A stretch of 64,000 bases of DNA from an uncultured Prevotellaceae bacterium (GCA_900314985.1 OMXL01000013.1:48642-112641), one strand, 5' to 3'. Counted from the stretch's first letter, positions 48,190 to 60,412 are shown. The notes: generated by a model not told the origin, from the sequence alone. Program-made: numbers and translations.

Positions 48190-50520
48190 TTATTTCACTA
48201 CGACCTTTTTGCCATTCACAATATACAGGCCCTTGGTGGGGTTAGCGACCTTACGACCTTGCAGGTCGAAGACATCACTATTCACTGTTCTCTTTTCACT
48301 ATTCACTAGTGTCAGCGCTGTCACGTCGTCGAAGTCGATGTTGATACGTGCTTTAGCAACTGTAGTCTGCAGATATGCCTTGTTGGTTGCAACAACCATA
48401 CCACCTGCCTTGTAGAAACCTACCACGCCATCGTGCTTACCAAGAACGTAGTTGTATGGACCTGTGCCGCTCTCAACAACAGCGCCAGTACCACGAACAA
48501 AGATGTTGTCCGTTACGTCATCAGCAGCAGCTGTGGTTACAGGAACGTTGAAATCTGTAGCGTCGTTCTTAGCACGTAGCAGTACGCCAGTATTGGCAGG
48601 TACCTTGTTGACCTTGTGCAGCTCAATCGTTGAACCATTCTCCTTAGCGATGTAAGCCTCCAGATTCTCCACGTTGGTGAAGTCAAGAGCATAATCATTT
48701 GCAAATGTTGCCAGACCAGCGGCAGAAACGGTAACAGGGATTACATTAGTAAGACTGATATTGCCTAAGCCAACATTGCCATCAGCCTTTTCTGTATATA
48801 TCCATTTGATATAGCGTACGGTACTTGCCAAAGCAAAAGTCTCAGTTGTCTTAGTACCACTCAGTTCAGTATATGCCTTAAGGTCTGTATAGGTTTCACC
48901 GTCAGCAGAAGTCTGTACAGTGAATGTACCATCAGCAAAGCTGTTACCCTGAATATCGAAGGACAGTGAACCAGGAACCTCGCCAATCTGTAGAATTACA
49001 TAGTCACCAGTATTATCGAATTTCAAATACGGAGCAGTTTTATAATCGGTGCCAAGACCACTCTGACTCAGGCCAGCAGTTGAAGCAATATTATTTTTTC
49101 CTCCATTAAATGCAAATGGCAGAGTAGCGTAAGGACAAGCTGTCTGCGTAATCGTCACAATATCCGAGAATACTTCCTTAGAATTATCATCAAGGGCTTT
49201 TACCATGAAATAGGCTGTGCGAGCAGCACCTGTGTTGGCATCAATAATATATTCAACATTATTTGATGCATTGAGGTCTGCAAGAATCCAATCATAGGTT
49301 GCATCATCGCCGTTCTCGTCACAGAATACCACCTCAGCAACAACAGTGGTAATGTTGTTATATACGACATTAATGGTACCGTCAGCACCTTCATAAGTCG
49401 CATTAATAGCAGTCTTGTCTAATGCAACAGATGGGTGGATACTAACAATACTAACAAGATAGTTCCCTTGGTCAAACTCATAAGTGGTGTTATACTTCTT
49501 TATATTTCCATAAACGACGACCTGATCGCCTACTATCACGTCGGTAACGGCACTGAAGTTTGTGTTATTCAGGTTCTTACCCTTATAGACTTCAAACTTG
49601 TCAGTCTCTGTGCCATCATCAGAAATCCAGTAGTTCATGGCACCACTGCTCAAATTTGAACCGCCCACACAGACAATACCTGTTACATAAACGCCAGTAA
49701 CACCAACATTCGCATCAATAGCAGCACGGGCATCAGCCACAGTATATGGGTCAGCCTGTGTTCCTGCGTGTTCCAAAATGGTATAGGTAGCAGTAGCCAC
49801 TGCGCTATTGTTGTTACCATCCTTTACGGCAATGGCCTTAATAGTGGTAGTAGTGCTAACATTGATAGCGCCTGTATATTCGGTGCTACTTGCTGTTGGA
49901 TCAGTTCCGTCAGTAGTATAATAGATTGTTGCGCCATCAGTCTCAGTGCTGATAGTCACGTTCTGAGCAGAAGTATAAGTACCTGCAGCGGGAGAGAACG
50001 TTGGAGTAGCGCAAGTAGGGGTGGAAGAAGGAGTATAAGTTATGGCTATACTTGAAACATAGATAGAATTGGTCGTAGTATTCGCCGTTATCTTAACACT
50101 ACCACTTTGTGGCGTCGCATAGTCATATTGAAGAGTGTAATTGGCAGAAGTACCATCACCTGTTGAATAAGCCCAGTCCTTACTCACGGCTTCATTTGTT
50201 CCAATCTTAACTTCAAAAGTACCTGCACCTTTTGATTTGTTCGTATTATAAGTTACAACAATTTTTGAAATGTTGTTATACGAAATAGGTGATGTCGCAT
50301 TCGCTCCAGTTACAGAAGTTGTAACTTGAACACCATTGTTACTAAAACCTGCGCCATCTTTTCCAGAAGTCCAGTCGGCAGACGTAGACGTACCATCGAT
50401 AATGGCTGTCCATTGTTTGCTAGTGAAATTATATTTAATTTCCTCTGCCCACACACTCGAGCTACCTACTATCAGGGCACATAGTAGGAGCATGGTTTTC
50501 ATAAGTAATAGTTTCTTCAT
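48190..50520 (-). CDS. Large secreted protein with chitobiase-like and BACON-like domains and sorting tail, 776 aa
   Basis: Signal peptide MKKLLLMKTMLLLCALIVGS starts at 50520 (an upstream extension is not credible since it spans the promoter). Then come a strand-rich domain, a chitobiase/beta-hexosaminidase C-terminal repeat (GATIYYTTDGTDPTASSTEY, near residue 200), the OB-like segment shared with the 918-residue paralogue, a BACON-like segment (VTITQTAC near residue 470), a discoidin-like domain, and the tail VFDLQGRKVANPTKGLYIVNGKKVVVK (given here in parts: VFDLQGRKVAN, PTKGLYIVNG, KKVVVK). No catalytic site is visible. Confidence 0.8.
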   Translation of the reverse strand: MKKLLLMKTMLLLCALIVGSSSVWAEEIKYNFTSKQWTAIIDGTSTSADWTSGKDGAGFSNNGVQVTTSVTGANATSPISYNNISKIVVTYNTNKSKGAGTFEVKIGTNEAVSKDWAYSTGDGTSANYTLQYDYATPQSGSVKITANTTTNSIYVSSIAITYTPSSTPTCATPTFSPAAGTYTSAQNVTISTETDGATIYYTTDGTDPTASSTEYTGAINVSTTTTIKAIAVKDGNNNSAVATATYTILEHAGTQADPYTVADARAAIDANVGVTGVYVTGIVCVGGSNLSSGAMNYWISDDGTETDKFEVYKGKNLNNTNFSAVTDVIVGDQVVVYGNIKKYNTTYEFDQGNYLVSIVSIHPSVALDKTAINATYEGADGTINVVYNNITTVVAEVVFCDENGDDATYDWILADLNASNNVEYIIDANTGAARTAYFMVKALDDNSKEVFSDIVTITQTACPYATLPFAFNGGKNNIASTAGLSQSGLGTDYKTAPYLKFDNTGDYVILQIGEVPGSLSFDIQGNSFADGTFTVQTSADGETYTDLKAYTELSGTKTTETFALASTVRYIKWIYTEKADGNVGLGNISLTNVIPVTVSAAGLATFANDYALDFTNVENLEAYIAKENGSTIELHKVNKVPANTGVLLRAKNDATDFNVPVTTAAADDVTDNIFVRGTGAVVESGTGPYNYVLGKHDGVVGFYKAGGMVVATNKAYLQTTVAKARINIDFDDVTALTLVNSEKRTVNSDVFDLQGRKVANPTKGLYIVNGKKVVVK

Positions 50521-50599
50521 GACTTTAATATTATAGTTAGTAAAATATCGTTTTTTCAAGCATTCAGCAAAATCGTACAGACGCAACCATACGACGTTG

Positions 50600-50607
50600 C
50601 AAAGATA
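50600..50607 (-). promoter_or_regulatory. -7 box TATCTTTG of the 776-aa protein gene
   Basis: A TAnnTTTG match followed by CAACG, about 80 bases before the ATG at 50520. Confidence 0.55.
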
Positions 50608-50648
50608 TAAACTATTTCGGAAACCACCAAAGAAAAAGTGGTATTTAT

Positions 50649-50679
50649 TTTGCCGTTTCACTGAAATGATTTACTTTTG
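50649..50679 (+). promoter_or_regulatory. Phosphatase promoter, -33 TTTG and -7 TACTTTTG
   Basis: TTTG at 50649-50652 and TACTTTTG at 50672-50679 are 19 bases apart, giving a ~45-nt leader to the ATG at 50732. Confidence 0.6.
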
Positions 50680-50731
50680 CACTATAATCTAAAAAACATA
50701 ACTAACTATTTACTTAACAACACACAACACA

Positions 50732-52000
50732 ATGAAAAGAATTTGCCACATCGTACTGTTGTTAGGCTTCGTGCTGACAGCATGGGCACAAGGAAACAAC
50801 GCACTGGAACAAGTGAAAGCAGACCCCAGAAAGGCCTACGGAACGGATTACCCCTACCCGCAAGAGAAAGTGACTCTGACAAAGGCACCCAGCGGCTACA
50901 CGCCATTCTACATCAGCCACTACGGACGCCACGGCTCGCGCTACTACTGGAACGACGTGATGTACCGCGAGATTGACTCAGTACTGACCAAGGCGCACGC
51001 ACTGGGACAGTTGACTCCCGTGGGCGAGCGATTCCGTGAGAAATACGACGCCTGCAAGAAGGAGTTGGCTTTAGGAGTCAGCGAACTGAGCGACCTGGGA
51101 TGGGAGCAGCATCAGTTTATTGCCCGTACCATGTATAACAACTTCCCAGAGGTGTTCAAGAATGGTGGCGACGTGTATGCCATCTCGTCACTGGTGGGAC
51201 GCTGTGTGATGAGCATGGCGGCATTCTGCCTGGAGCTGACACAGCAGAACCCAAAGATAGAGATTCGTGAGGAGTCGGCACGTAAGGTGCTGGACGGCGT
51301 GAAGCCCGACGACCGCCAGAATCCGCTGCGCAAGCGCTGGCCACGCTCGAAACCCCGCTACGAGAAGAACAGAAGTCAGTTCACTGGCAAGGACTCGCTG
51401 CGAGAAATGATTATACCACGCGTATTCACCAGCACAGAGGGACTGCCTGGCACTGCACACCACATTGGCAGCAACCTGATCAACCTGTACACCTCGCTGC
51501 CCAGCATCGGACATGAGGGCATCATGGAGGGCATCATCACCGACGAGGAGCTGGCAGCACGCTGGGAGACAGAGAACCTGGGCGGCTACTCGTGGGTGTT
51601 CGGTCCTCGCTATGACATGATACCTATTCTACAGGACATCATCAAGAAGGCGGACGACGTAGTGACAGGCAAGACACAGCGCGTGGCTGACCTGCGCTTC
51701 GGTCACGACACCTGCTTAGGTCCGCTGACCGTGCTGATGGGCATCAACGGTGCCGACAAGGACCCCGAGAACCCCTACGACGTGAAGGACTGCTACCAGA
51801 CATGGGAGACGTGTAAGGCGTCGAACATGCAGCTCATCTTCTATCATGGCAAGAAGCAGGGACAGGACATCTTGGTGAAGTGTCTGCTGAACGGACAGGA
51901 GGCCACACTGCCACTGCCTGCCGACCAGTATCCCTACTACCGCTGGCAGGACTTCAAGCAGTTCTTTACCGAAAGAATTAATGGAGTCAATGGGCTTTAA
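50732..52000 (+). CDS. Histidine phosphatase (acid phosphatase/phytase-like), 422 aa
   Basis: A signal peptide (cleavage after AWA) puts it in the periplasm or beyond. The clade 2 histidine-phosphatase motif YGRHGSR near residue 67 supplies the nucleophilic His, and RFGHDT near residue 324 the proton-donor HD pair. Size and layout are close to Bacteroides inositol-polyphosphate phosphatases, though those usually have HAET rather than GHDT. Substrates may be phytate or other phosphate esters. Monocistronic, with its own promoter and terminator. Confidence 0.85.
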   Translation: MKRICHIVLLLGFVLTAWAQGNNALEQVKADPRKAYGTDYPYPQEKVTLTKAPSGYTPFYISHYGRHGSRYYWNDVMYREIDSVLTKAHALGQLTPVGERFREKYDACKKELALGVSELSDLGWEQHQFIARTMYNNFPEVFKNGGDVYAISSLVGRCVMSMAAFCLELTQQNPKIEIREESARKVLDGVKPDDRQNPLRKRWPRSKPRYEKNRSQFTGKDSLREMIIPRVFTSTEGLPGTAHHIGSNLINLYTSLPSIGHEGIMEGIITDEELAARWETENLGGYSWVFGPRYDMIPILQDIIKKADDVVTGKTQRVADLRFGHDTCLGPLTVLMGINGADKDPENPYDVKDCYQTWETCKASNMQLIFYHGKKQGQDILVKCLLNGQEATLPLPADQYPYYRWQDFKQFFTERINGVNGL

Positions 52001-52065
52001 TGGGCTAAATGGGCGCCCATAAAAACCCACAAAGCCCATTAGACCCATTAAACCCAGCAAAAACT

Positions 52066-52102
52066 AACGCCCATCATGCTACTACAGCACGATGGGCGTT
52101 TC
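52066..52102. terminator. Terminator after the phosphatase gene
   Basis: AACGCCCATC and GATGGGCGTT arms lie between the convergent phosphatase and rpoC genes. Just before it are CCCATTAA/TTAATGGG repeats in both orientations. Confidence 0.8.
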
Positions 52103-52123
52103 TAGTATAGTGGGAATGAAAAA

Positions 52124-55100
52124 TTATTCCATCACTTGACCTTCGCCAAAGTCAAGAACATTCTTCTTGTTGGCCTGCATGCGCTCGTACTCTTCCTTAG
52201 AGCCGACGATGATCTTCTCGAACTCGCGGAGACCAGTACCAGCAGGAATGAGGTGACCGGCAATCACGTTCTCCTTCATACCCTCCAGGTTGTCGCTCTT
52301 ACCACGGATAGCGGCTTCGTTGAGCACCTTGGTAGTCTCCTGGAACGATGCGGCAGACATGAACGACTTGGTCTGCAGAGCTGCACGGGTGATACCCTGC
52401 AGGATCTGGGTAGACGTAGCGGGCACAGCATCGCGAACCTGTACGAGACGGAGGTCGCGGCGCTTCAGGCTTGAGTTCTCGTCGCGCAGCTTGCGAGCGG
52501 TAACAATCTGACCCTTCTGCAGGTTCTCAGAGTCACCAGCATCGACGACAACCTTCTTACCCCAGATACGGTCGTTCTCCTCAGCGAAGTCGAGCTTGTC
52601 GACAATCTGCTGCTCGAGGAACGTGGTGTCGCCTGGATCGTTGATCTCGACCTTGCGCATCATCTGACGAACGATGATTTCGAAGTGCTTGTCGTTAATC
52701 TTCACACCCTGCAAGCGGTAAACGTCCTGTACCTCGTTAACGATGTACTCCTGAACAGCCGTGGGACCCTTGATGGCCAGGATGTCGGCAGGAGTGATAA
52801 CACCATCAGAGAGCGGTGTACCGGCACGTACGGCGTCGTGCTCCTGTACCAGGATCTGCTTAGACAGCGATACGAGGTACTTGCGCTGCTCACCAGTCTT
52901 AGAGGTAACGATAATCTCACGGTTACCACGCTTTACCTTACCCATGGTGACCTCACCGTCGATTTCTGATACGATAGCGGGGTTAGATGGGTTACGAGCC
53001 TCGAAGAGCTCAGTGACACGGGGCAGACCACCGGTGATATCACCACCCTTGGCAGCAGCACGTGGAATCTTGACAAGGGTCTCACCAGTCTTAACGGTCT
53101 GGCCGTCCTCAACAACAACGTGACCACCCACAGGGAAGTTATAGGTACCAACGACGTCGCCATTGGCATCGATGATATCGCAGGTAGGAACCTTAGACTT
53201 ATCCTTAGACTCCGTAACGATCTTCTCGGTCAAACCGGTGGTTTCGTCGGTCTCAGCACGGAAGGTGATACCCTCAATAACGTCGTGGAACTTCAGTGTA
53301 CCAGCGTACTCAGTAACGATGACGGCATTGAAGGGGTCCCACTGGGCGATCTTCTCGCCCTTCTTCACGGTGTCACCATTCTTGAAGTAGAGTGAAGAAC
53401 CGTAAGGAACGTTAACGGTAGACAGCACGATGTTGGTATGCGTATCGACGAAGCGCATTTCACCCAGACGGCTGACAACCATCTCGCACTCGCGGCCATC
53501 CTCATCGAACGGTACGGTACGAACCTCTTCCATTTCAATCTTAGAATCGTTCTTGGCAACGATGCTGGCATTTGCTGCTGCGTTGGCAGCCACACCACCG
53601 GCGTGGAACGTACGCAGAGTCAGCTGAGTACCAGGCTCACCGATAGCCTGAGCGGCAATCACACCGACAGCCTCACCCTTCTGAACCATCTTACGAGTAG
53701 CGAGGTTACGACCGTAACACTTCATGCAGACACCATGCTTAGACTCACAGGTGAGCACGGAACGAATCTCGACGCTCTCGATAGGAGAGTCTTCGATGAT
53801 CTGTGCGATAGGCTCGGTAATCTCCTCACCAGCGGCAACGATGAGCTCGCCAGTAGAAGGATGAATGATATCGTGAACAGAGACACGACCGAGGATGCGC
53901 TCATAGAGCGTTGAAATGACCTCGTCGCCGTTCTTCAGCGCGGTGCAGACGAGTCCGCGGAGCGTACCGCAGTCTTCCTCATTGATAATCACGTCGTGAG
54001 AGACGTCAACCAGACGACGGGTCAGGTAACCAGCGTCGGCCGTCTTCATGGCGGTATCGGCAAGACCCTTACGAGCACCGTGGGTAGAGATGAAGTACTC
54101 CAGCACGGACATACCCTCCTTGAAGTTCGAAAGAATTGGGTTCTCAATAATCTGAGCACCCTCAGCACCTGCCTTCTGGGGCTTAGCCATCAGACCACGC
54201 ATACCAGAGAGCTGACGGATCTGGTCCTTACTACCACGAGCACCAGAGTCAAGCATCATGAATACGGCGTTGAAGCCCTGGTCGGCCTCGGTCATCTCCT
54301 TCATCAGCACATTACCCAGGTCGTTGTTGATATGGGTCCAGGTATCGATAACCTGGTTGTAACGCTCGTTGTCGGTGATGAAACCCATGTTATAGTTCTC
54401 GGTAATCTGCTGAATCTCGGCATTACCCTTCTCCACCAGGTCTTTCTTAGACTCAGGGATGATGATATCGTCAAGGTTGAACGACAGACCAGCCTCGTAA
54501 GCCATGCGGTAACCAAGGTTCTTGATACCATCGAGGAACTCACAGGCCTCAGCGAAACCAACGTTCTTGATAACGTCGGCGATGATATCACGCAGTGACT
54601 TCTTAGAAACGATCTTGTTGACGAAGCCTACCTCCTTAGGAATGATGCCATTTACGATGACACGACCAACAGAGGTCTCTACCATGTGCTTGCAAGGCTT
54701 ACCGTCAACGATGTCGTCAACCATTACCTTTACCTGAGCGTGCAGGTCGCACTTGCCCTCGTTGTGGGCAATGATAGCCTCTTCAGGACCGTAGAAGGTC
54801 AGACCCTCACCCTTAGCGCCTGGACGAATCTTAGAGATGTAGTACAGACCGAGCACCATATCCTGTGAAGGCACAGTGATAGGAGCACCATTAGCAGGGT
54901 TCAGAATATTGTGGCTCTGGAGCATCAGAATCTGTGCCTCCAGAATAGCTTCGTTAGACAGAGGGAGGTGGACAGCCATCTGGTCACCATCGAAGTCGGC
55001 GTTGAACGCGGTACAAGCCAGTGGGTGCAGCTGGATAGCCTTACCCTCGATGAGCTTAGGCTGGAAGGCCTGAATACCCAGACGGTGCAGTGTTGGTGCA

Positions 55101-56446
55101 CGGTTGAGGAGCACAGGATGACCCTTCATCACATTCTCCAGAATATCCCAGATAACGGGCTCGCGGCGGTCAACAATCTTCTTAGCTGACTTCACCGTCT
55201 TCACGATACCGCGCTCGATGAGCTTACGGATGATGAATGGCTTGTAGAGCTCGGCAGCCATCAACTTAGGCAGACCGCACTCGCCCATCTTCAACTCAGG
55301 ACCTACGACGATAACTGAACGGGCTGAGTAGTCAACACGCTTACCGAGCAAGTTCTGACGGAAGCGACCCTGCTTACCCTTCAGTGAGTCAGAGAGTGAC
55401 TTCAGAGGACGGTTGCTGTCGCTCTTCACAGCTGAAGACTTGCGGCTGTTGTCGAACAATGAGTCGACAGCCTCCTGCAACATACGCTTCTCGTTGCGCA
55501 GGATGACCTCAGGAGCGTGAATCTCCATCAGGCGCTTCAGACGGTTGTTACGGATGATGACGCGACGATAGAGGTCGTTCAGGTCGGAGGTAGCGAAACG
55601 GCCACCATCCAGGGGAACGAGAGGTCGCAACTCAGGAGGAGTTACGGGGATAATCTTCATAATCATCCACTCAGGACGGTTGATGCCCTTCTCTACTGAT
55701 GAGCGGAAAGCCTCTACTACCTGCAGACGCTTCAGAGCCTCGTTCTTACGCTGCATAGAAGAGTCGCTGTTGGCGCGGTCACGCAGCTCGTAAGACAGTG
55801 AGTCAAGGTCAAGACGGACAAGGAGGTCATAAATGGCCTCAGCACCCATCTTACAGATGAACTTGTTGGGGTCGCTATCCTCCAGGTAGTCGTTGTCAGC
55901 AGGAATCTGGTTGTCGATGAGGTCATTGTACTCCTCCTCAGAGAGCAGGTCGTACATCTGTGAGCCCAGTACGGGATTGCCATCGGCATCCTTCTTACCA
56001 GCCAGGATACCGGGCTGGATAACCACATAACGCTCATAGTAGATGATGGCGTCGAGCTTCTTGGTGGGCAGACCCAGCAGGTAACCAATCTTATTAGGCA
56101 GTGAGCGGAAGTACCAGATGTGAGCTACGGGCACAACGAGCTCGATGTGACCAGTACGCTCACGACGTACCTTCTTCTCGGTAACCTCTACACCACAACG
56201 GTCGCAGACAATACCCTTATAGCGGATGCGCTTGTACTTACCGCAGGCACACTCATAGTCCTTGGTAGGACCGAAGATGCGCTCGCAGAACAAACCGTCG
56301 CGCTCAGGCTTATAGGTACGATAGTTGATGGTCTCAGGCTTGGTGACCTCACCGAAGGAGTTCTCAAGGATCTCCTCAGGAGAAGCCAGACCGATGGTAA
56401 TCTTCTGGAAATTACTCTTTATCTTTGTATCTTTCTTGAAAGCCAT
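52124..56446 (-). CDS. rpoC: RNA polymerase subunit beta'
   Basis: This 1440-residue subunit contains the zinc-binding [20 protein letters not shown] near residue 70 and the catalytic NADFDGDQM near 475, which holds the Mg2+ at the active site. The bridge helix and trigger loop region and the C-terminal jaw are present, and the length is that of Bacteroidota beta'. It lies 45 bases after rpoB. The spacer carries a degenerate TTTTCAC/TATTCAC heptad run. Confidence 0.98.
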   Translation of the reverse strand: MAFKKDTKIKSNFQKITIGLASPEEILENSFGEVTKPETINYRTYKPERDGLFCERIFGPTKDYECACGKYKRIRYKGIVCDRCGVEVTEKKVRRERTGHIELVVPVAHIWYFRSLPNKIGYLLGLPTKKLDAIIYYERYVVIQPGILAGKKDADGNPVLGSQMYDLLSEEEYNDLIDNQIPADNDYLEDSDPNKFICKMGAEAIYDLLVRLDLDSLSYELRDRANSDSSMQRKNEALKRLQVVEAFRSSVEKGINRPEWMIMKIIPVTPPELRPLVPLDGGRFATSDLNDLYRRVIIRNNRLKRLMEIHAPEVILRNEKRMLQEAVDSLFDNSRKSSAVKSDSNRPLKSLSDSLKGKQGRFRQNLLGKRVDYSARSVIVVGPELKMGECGLPKLMAAELYKPFIIRKLIERGIVKTVKSAKKIVDRREPVIWDILENVMKGHPVLLNRAPTLHRLGIQAFQPKLIEGKAIQLHPLACTAFNADFDGDQMAVHLPLSNEAILEAQILMLQSHNILNPANGAPITVPSQDMVLGLYYISKIRPGAKGEGLTFYGPEEAIIAHNEGKCDLHAQVKVMVDDIVDGKPCKHMVETSVGRVIVNGIIPKEVGFVNKIVSKKSLRDIIADVIKNVGFAEACEFLDGIKNLGYRMAYEAGLSFNLDDIIIPESKKDLVEKGNAEIQQITENYNMGFITDNERYNQVIDTWTHINNDLGNVLMKEMTEADQGFNAVFMMLDSGARGSKDQIRQLSGMRGLMAKPQKAGAEGAQIIENPILSNFKEGMSVLEYFISTHGARKGLADTAMKTADAGYLTRRLVDVSHDVIINEEDCGTLRGLVCTALKNGDEVISTLYERILGRVSVHDIIHPSTGELIVAAGEEITEPIAQIIEDSPIESVEIRSVLTCESKHGVCMKCYGRNLATRKMVQKGEAVGVIAAQAIGEPGTQLTLRTFHAGGVAANAAANASIVAKNDSKIEMEEVRTVPFDEDGRECEMVVSRLGEMRFVDTHTNIVLSTVNVPYGSSLYFKNGDTVKKGEKIAQWDPFNAVIVTEYAGTLKFHDVIEGITFRAETDETTGLTEKIVTESKDKSKVPTCDIIDANGDVVGTYNFPVGGHVVVEDGQTVKTGETLVKIPRAAAKGGDITGGLPRVTELFEARNPSNPAIVSEIDGEVTMGKVKRGNREIIVTSKTGEQRKYLVSLSKQILVQEHDAVRAGTPLSDGVITPADILAIKGPTAVQEYIVNEVQDVYRLQGVKINDKHFEIIVRQMMRKVEINDPGDTTFLEQQIVDKLDFAEENDRIWGKKVVVDAGDSENLQKGQIVTARKLRDENSSLKRRDLRLVQVRDAVPATSTQILQGITRAALQTKSFMSAASFQETTKVLNEAAIRGKSDNLEGMKENVIAGHLIPAGTGLREFEKIIVGSKEEYERMQANKKNVLDFGEGQVME

Positions 56447-56456
56447 ATTTTCTTTA

Positions 56457-56490
56457 ACTTTTCACTTTTCACTGTTAACTATTCACTTCT
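56457..56490. repeat. Degenerate heptad run between rpoB and rpoC
   Basis: ACTTTTCACTTTTCACTGTT and AACTATTCACTTC are heptads resembling the TTTTCAC tracts elsewhere, here within an operon. Confidence 0.6.
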
Positions 56491-56491
56491 C

Positions 56492-59400
56492 TTAGTCCAT
56501 CTTAATGCTGAGACCCAGACCCTTCAACTCGTGCAGCAGCACGTTGAGTGACTCAGGAATACCAGGAGTAGGCATGGGCTCACCCTTAACGATGGCCTCG
56601 TAAGCCTTAGCACGACCAACAACATCGTCAGACTTGATGGTCAGAATCTCCTGCAGCACATGGCTGGCACCGAAGGCCTCAAGGGCCCAAACCTCCATCT
56701 CACCAAAACGCTGACCACCGAACTGGGCCTTACCGCCAAGAGGCTGCTGCGTGATGAGTGAGTACGGACCAATAGAACGAGCGTGCATCTTGTCCTCAAC
56801 CATGTGACCGAGCTTGAGGAAGTAGGTGATACCTACGGTAGCAGGCTGGTCGAAGCGCTCACCAGTCTCACCATCATACAGGTGGGTAGAGCACAGACGT
56901 GGCAGACCTGCCTTGTCGGTCCACTCAGCGAGGTCGTCGAGCTTAGCACCGTCGAAGATAGGAGTAGCGAACTTAACACCCAGCTTCTTACCGGCAGCAC
57001 CGAGGATAGCCTCGAAGATCTGACCAAGGTTCATACGAGAAGGCACACCCAGCGGGTTCAGTACCAAGTCAACGGGACGACCATCCTCGAGGAATGGCAT
57101 ATCCTCCTGACGTACCACCTTAGAGACGATACCCTTGTTACCGTGACGACCGGCCAGCTTATCACCGACACCAATCTTACGCTTCTTGGCAACATATACC
57201 TTAGCCATCTGCAGGATACCTGAGGGCAGCTCGTCGCCAATGGTGATGGCAAACTTCTTACGCTTGTTCTCGGCATCGAGCAGCTTGAACTTCTTCATGT
57301 AGTTAATGATCAGCTTACCGATGAGCTCGTTCTTGTGCTCGTCGTTAGTCCAGTTGCTGATCTGGATGTCACCATACTCGAGGTTCTTCAGGTTGGTAAC
57401 AGTGAACTTAGCACCCTTAGAGATGATCTCTGCGCCAGTGTAGTCCTTCACACCCTGTGAGGTCTTACCCTTGGTCAGGGTCATCAGCTTCTCAACCAGA
57501 ATATCCTTCAGGTCGTCGCACTTAGCCTCGTACTCCTCGTCAATCTTAGCCAGCGTGATCTTGTCCTGCTGCTTGGTCTGACGGGTCTTGACGGCACGGG
57601 TGAACAGCTTCTTATCAATGATAACACCAGTCAGTGATGGGTTGGCCTTCAGTGAAGAGTCCTTCACGTCACCAGCCTTGTCACCAAAGATAGCGCGGAG
57701 CAGCTTCTCCTCAGGAGAGGGATCGCTCTCACCCTTAGGTGAAATCTTACCAATCAGGATGTCGCCTGGCTCTACGCGGGCACCGACGCGGATGATACCG
57801 TTCTCGTCGAGGTCCTTAGTAGCTTCCTCGCTGACATTGGGGATATCTGAAGTGAACTCCTCAGCACCACGCTTGGTCTCACGAACATCGAGAGAGTACT
57901 CATCAACGTGAACAGAGGTCAGCACATCCTCACGAACGATACGCTCGTTGAGCACGATAGCATCCTCATAGTTGTAACCCTTCCAAGGCATGTAAGCTAC
58001 CAACAGGTTGCGGCCCAGTGCGAGCTCGCCATCCTCAGTGGCATAACCCTCGGTCAGGATGTCGCCCTTCTTCACACGCTGACCCTTGTTACAGATAGGA
58101 CGCAGGTCGATAGTCATGTTCTGGTTGGTACGACGGAACTTAGGAATGCGGTATTCCTTCATAGCGGGCTCGAAGCTGACGAACTCCTCATCCTCAGTAC
58201 GATCGTAGAGGATACGGATGGTGGTAGCGTCAACATAGTCGATGACACCCTCGCCCTCGGCAGTAATCATGGTGCGAGAGTCCTCACAAACCTGCTTCTC
58301 AATACCGGTACCAACGATAGGTGCCTCGTTGTGGAGCAGAGGAACAGCCTGGCGCATCATGTTCGATCCCATCAGTGCACGGTGAGCATCGTCGTGCTCC
58401 AAGAAAGGAATCAGCGAAGCGGCGATAGAGGCAATCTGCTGTGGAGAAACGTCCATCAGGTCAACCTGCGTAGGAGGCACAACAGGGAAGTCGGCATCCT
58501 GACGACACTTAACAACAGGACGGATGAAGGTACCATCGTCGTTCAGCGGTGCATTACCCTGACCGATAACGTGGTTCTCTTCCTCTTCGGCAGTCAGATA
58601 AACGATATCGTCGTTGTTCAGGTTGGCAATACCATTCTCCACCTTACGGTAAGGAGTAGAGATAAAGCCAAGCTCGTTAATCTTTGCATAGACACACAGA
58701 GACGAAATCAGACCGATGTTAGGACCTTCAGGGCTCTCAATCGGGCAGAGACGACCGTAGTGTGTGTAGTGTACGTCACGAACCTCGAAACCAGCACGCT
58801 CACGAGACAGACCGCCAGGACCAAGGGCAGAGAGACGACGCTTGTGGGTCACCTCAGCCAGCGGGTTGGTCTGATCCATGAACTGTGACAGCGGATTGGT
58901 ACCGAAGAACGAGTTGATGACACTCGAAATGGTCTTGGCATTGATCAGATCGGTAGGAGTGAACACCTCATTGTCGCGAACGTTCATGCGTTCACGGATG
59001 GTGCGGCTCATACGTGCCAGACCTATAGAGAACTGATTACTGAGCTGCTCACCAACGGTGCGTACGCGACGGTTTGACAGGTGGTCGATATCGTCGACAG
59101 TAGCCTTTGAGTTAATCAGCTGAATCAGATACTTGATAATCTCAATGATGTCTTCCTTGGTCAGTACACGAACATCCATATCGGTGTCAAGACCAAGCTT
59201 CTTATTAATACGGTAGCGACCTACATCACCCAGGTCGTAACGCTTGTCTGAGAAGAACAGGTTCTGGATAACCTCACGGGCACTGGCATCATCGGCAGGG
59301 TCTGCATTACGCAGCTGACGGTAGATGTAGAGCACGGCCTCCTTCTCTGAGTTTGAGGGGTCCTTCTGCAGGGTGTTGAAGATGATTGAGTAGTCCTGAG

Positions 59401-60304
59401 CCACTGACTCGTCCTTGTGAACGAGGATGGTAGAAGCACCACTCTCCAGGATATCGAGCATGTTGTCCTCGGTAATCTCGGTCTCACGTTCCATGATGAC
59501 CTCGTTACGCTCGATAGAAACAACCTCACCGGTATCCTCATCAACGAAGTCCTCGTTCCAGCTCTTCAGCACACGGGCAGCGAGCTTACGACCAAGAACC
59601 TCCTTCAGGGCCTTCTTGTTAACCTTTACCTCCTCGGCAAGGTCGAAGATCTGCAGAATGTCCTTATCGGCCTCGAAACCAATAGCACGCAGCAGGGTTG
59701 TTACGGGCAATTTCTTCTTACGGTCGATGTAAGCATACATGACGTTGTTGATGTCGGTAGCAAACTCAATCCAAGAGCCCTTGAAAGGAATGATACGGGC
59801 TGAATAGAGCATGGTACCATTAGCGTGCACGTTCTGACCGAAGAACACACCAGGTGAACGGTGCAACTGTGATACAACAACACGCTCAGCACCATTGATG
59901 ACAAAGGTACCGTTTGCTGTCATGTATGGAATAGGACCGAGGAAGACGTCCTGAATCACCGTGCCGAAGTCCTCATGATCGGGATCGGTGCAATAGAGTT
60001 TCAACTTAGCCTTCAAGGGTACACTATAGGTCAGACCGCGCTCCAAGCACTCGTCGATGGTGTAACGGGGCGGGTCGATATAGTAATCCAAGAACTCAAG
60101 GACGAAATTGTTACGTGTATCGGTGATAGGGAAGTTCTCTGCGAACACCTTATACAAACCGTCGTTCTTGCGTTCCTCAGGCGGAGTGTCCAACTGGAGA
60201 AAGTCTTTGAATGACTTTAATTGCACATCGAGAAAATCCGGAAACGGCATCGGATTCTTGACGCTGCCAAAGTTTACTCTGTTATCTATTACTTTTGAAG
60301 CCAT
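56492..60304 (-). CDS. rpoB: RNA polymerase subunit beta
   Basis: This 1270-residue subunit has the rifampicin-region sequence [20 protein letters not shown] near residue 470, the [18 protein letters not shown] motif near 515, and [10 protein letters not shown] near 1045. It forms the main channel and nucleotide-binding half of the enzyme core. It follows rplL after a 125-base gap holding a hairpin. Full length. Confidence 0.98.
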   Translation of the reverse strand: MASKVIDNRVNFGSVKNPMPFPDFLDVQLKSFKDFLQLDTPPEERKNDGLYKVFAENFPITDTRNNFVLEFLDYYIDPPRYTIDECLERGLTYSVPLKAKLKLYCTDPDHEDFGTVIQDVFLGPIPYMTANGTFVINGAERVVVSQLHRSPGVFFGQNVHANGTMLYSARIIPFKGSWIEFATDINNVMYAYIDRKKKLPVTTLLRAIGFEADKDILQIFDLAEEVKVNKKALKEVLGRKLAARVLKSWNEDFVDEDTGEVVSIERNEVIMERETEITEDNMLDILESGASTILVHKDESVAQDYSIIFNTLQKDPSNSEKEAVLYIYRQLRNADPADDASAREVIQNLFFSDKRYDLGDVGRYRINKKLGLDTDMDVRVLTKEDIIEIIKYLIQLINSKATVDDIDHLSNRRVRTVGEQLSNQFSIGLARMSRTIRERMNVRDNEVFTPTDLINAKTISSVINSFFGTNPLSQFMDQTNPLAEVTHKRRLSALGPGGLSRERAGFEVRDVHYTHYGRLCPIESPEGPNIGLISSLCVYAKINELGFISTPYRKVENGIANLNNDDIVYLTAEEEENHVIGQGNAPLNDDGTFIRPVVKCRQDADFPVVPPTQVDLMDVSPQQIASIAASLIPFLEHDDAHRALMGSNMMRQAVPLLHNEAPIVGTGIEKQVCEDSRTMITAEGEGVIDYVDATTIRILYDRTEDEEFVSFEPAMKEYRIPKFRRTNQNMTIDLRPICNKGQRVKKGDILTEGYATEDGELALGRNLLVAYMPWKGYNYEDAIVLNERIVREDVLTSVHVDEYSLDVRETKRGAEEFTSDIPNVSEEATKDLDENGIIRVGARVEPGDILIGKISPKGESDPSPEEKLLRAIFGDKAGDVKDSSLKANPSLTGVIIDKKLFTRAVKTRQTKQQDKITLAKIDEEYEAKCDDLKDILVEKLMTLTKGKTSQGVKDYTGAEIISKGAKFTVTNLKNLEYGDIQISNWTNDEHKNELIGKLIINYMKKFKLLDAENKRKKFAITIGDELPSGILQMAKVYVAKKRKIGVGDKLAGRHGNKGIVSKVVRQEDMPFLEDGRPVDLVLNPLGVPSRMNLGQIFEAILGAAGKKLGVKFATPIFDGAKLDDLAEWTDKAGLPRLCSTHLYDGETGERFDQPATVGITYFLKLGHMVEDKMHARSIGPYSLITQQPLGGKAQFGGQRFGEMEVWALEAFGASHVLQEILTIKSDDVVGRAKAYEAIVKGEPMPTPGIPESLNVLLHELKGLGLSIKMD

Positions 60305-60370
60305 AAAAATCGGTTGTTATTTACTATAGTCACTATAGTCTCTATAGAAACTATAGCATTAAAGACAAGA

Positions 60371-60412
60371 AAATGGTCGGGAACCCTCTACTGGAGAGCT
60401 CCCAACCATTGT
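60371..60412 (-). terminator. Hairpin between rplL and rpoB (possible attenuator)
   Basis: AATGGTTGGGAGCTCTCC and its partner GAGGGTTCCCGACCATT form a long stem immediately after the rplL stop. On the minus strand it is followed by TTTTCTTGTC. Many bacteria attenuate rpoBC here; this is inferred from position. Confidence 0.65.

Noticed and set aside
57908-58888. 326-codon plus-strand frame within rpoB
   Set aside because: It is fully antisense to rpoB, with no promoter, ribosome-binding site or domain; it is a shadow of the biased codon use.
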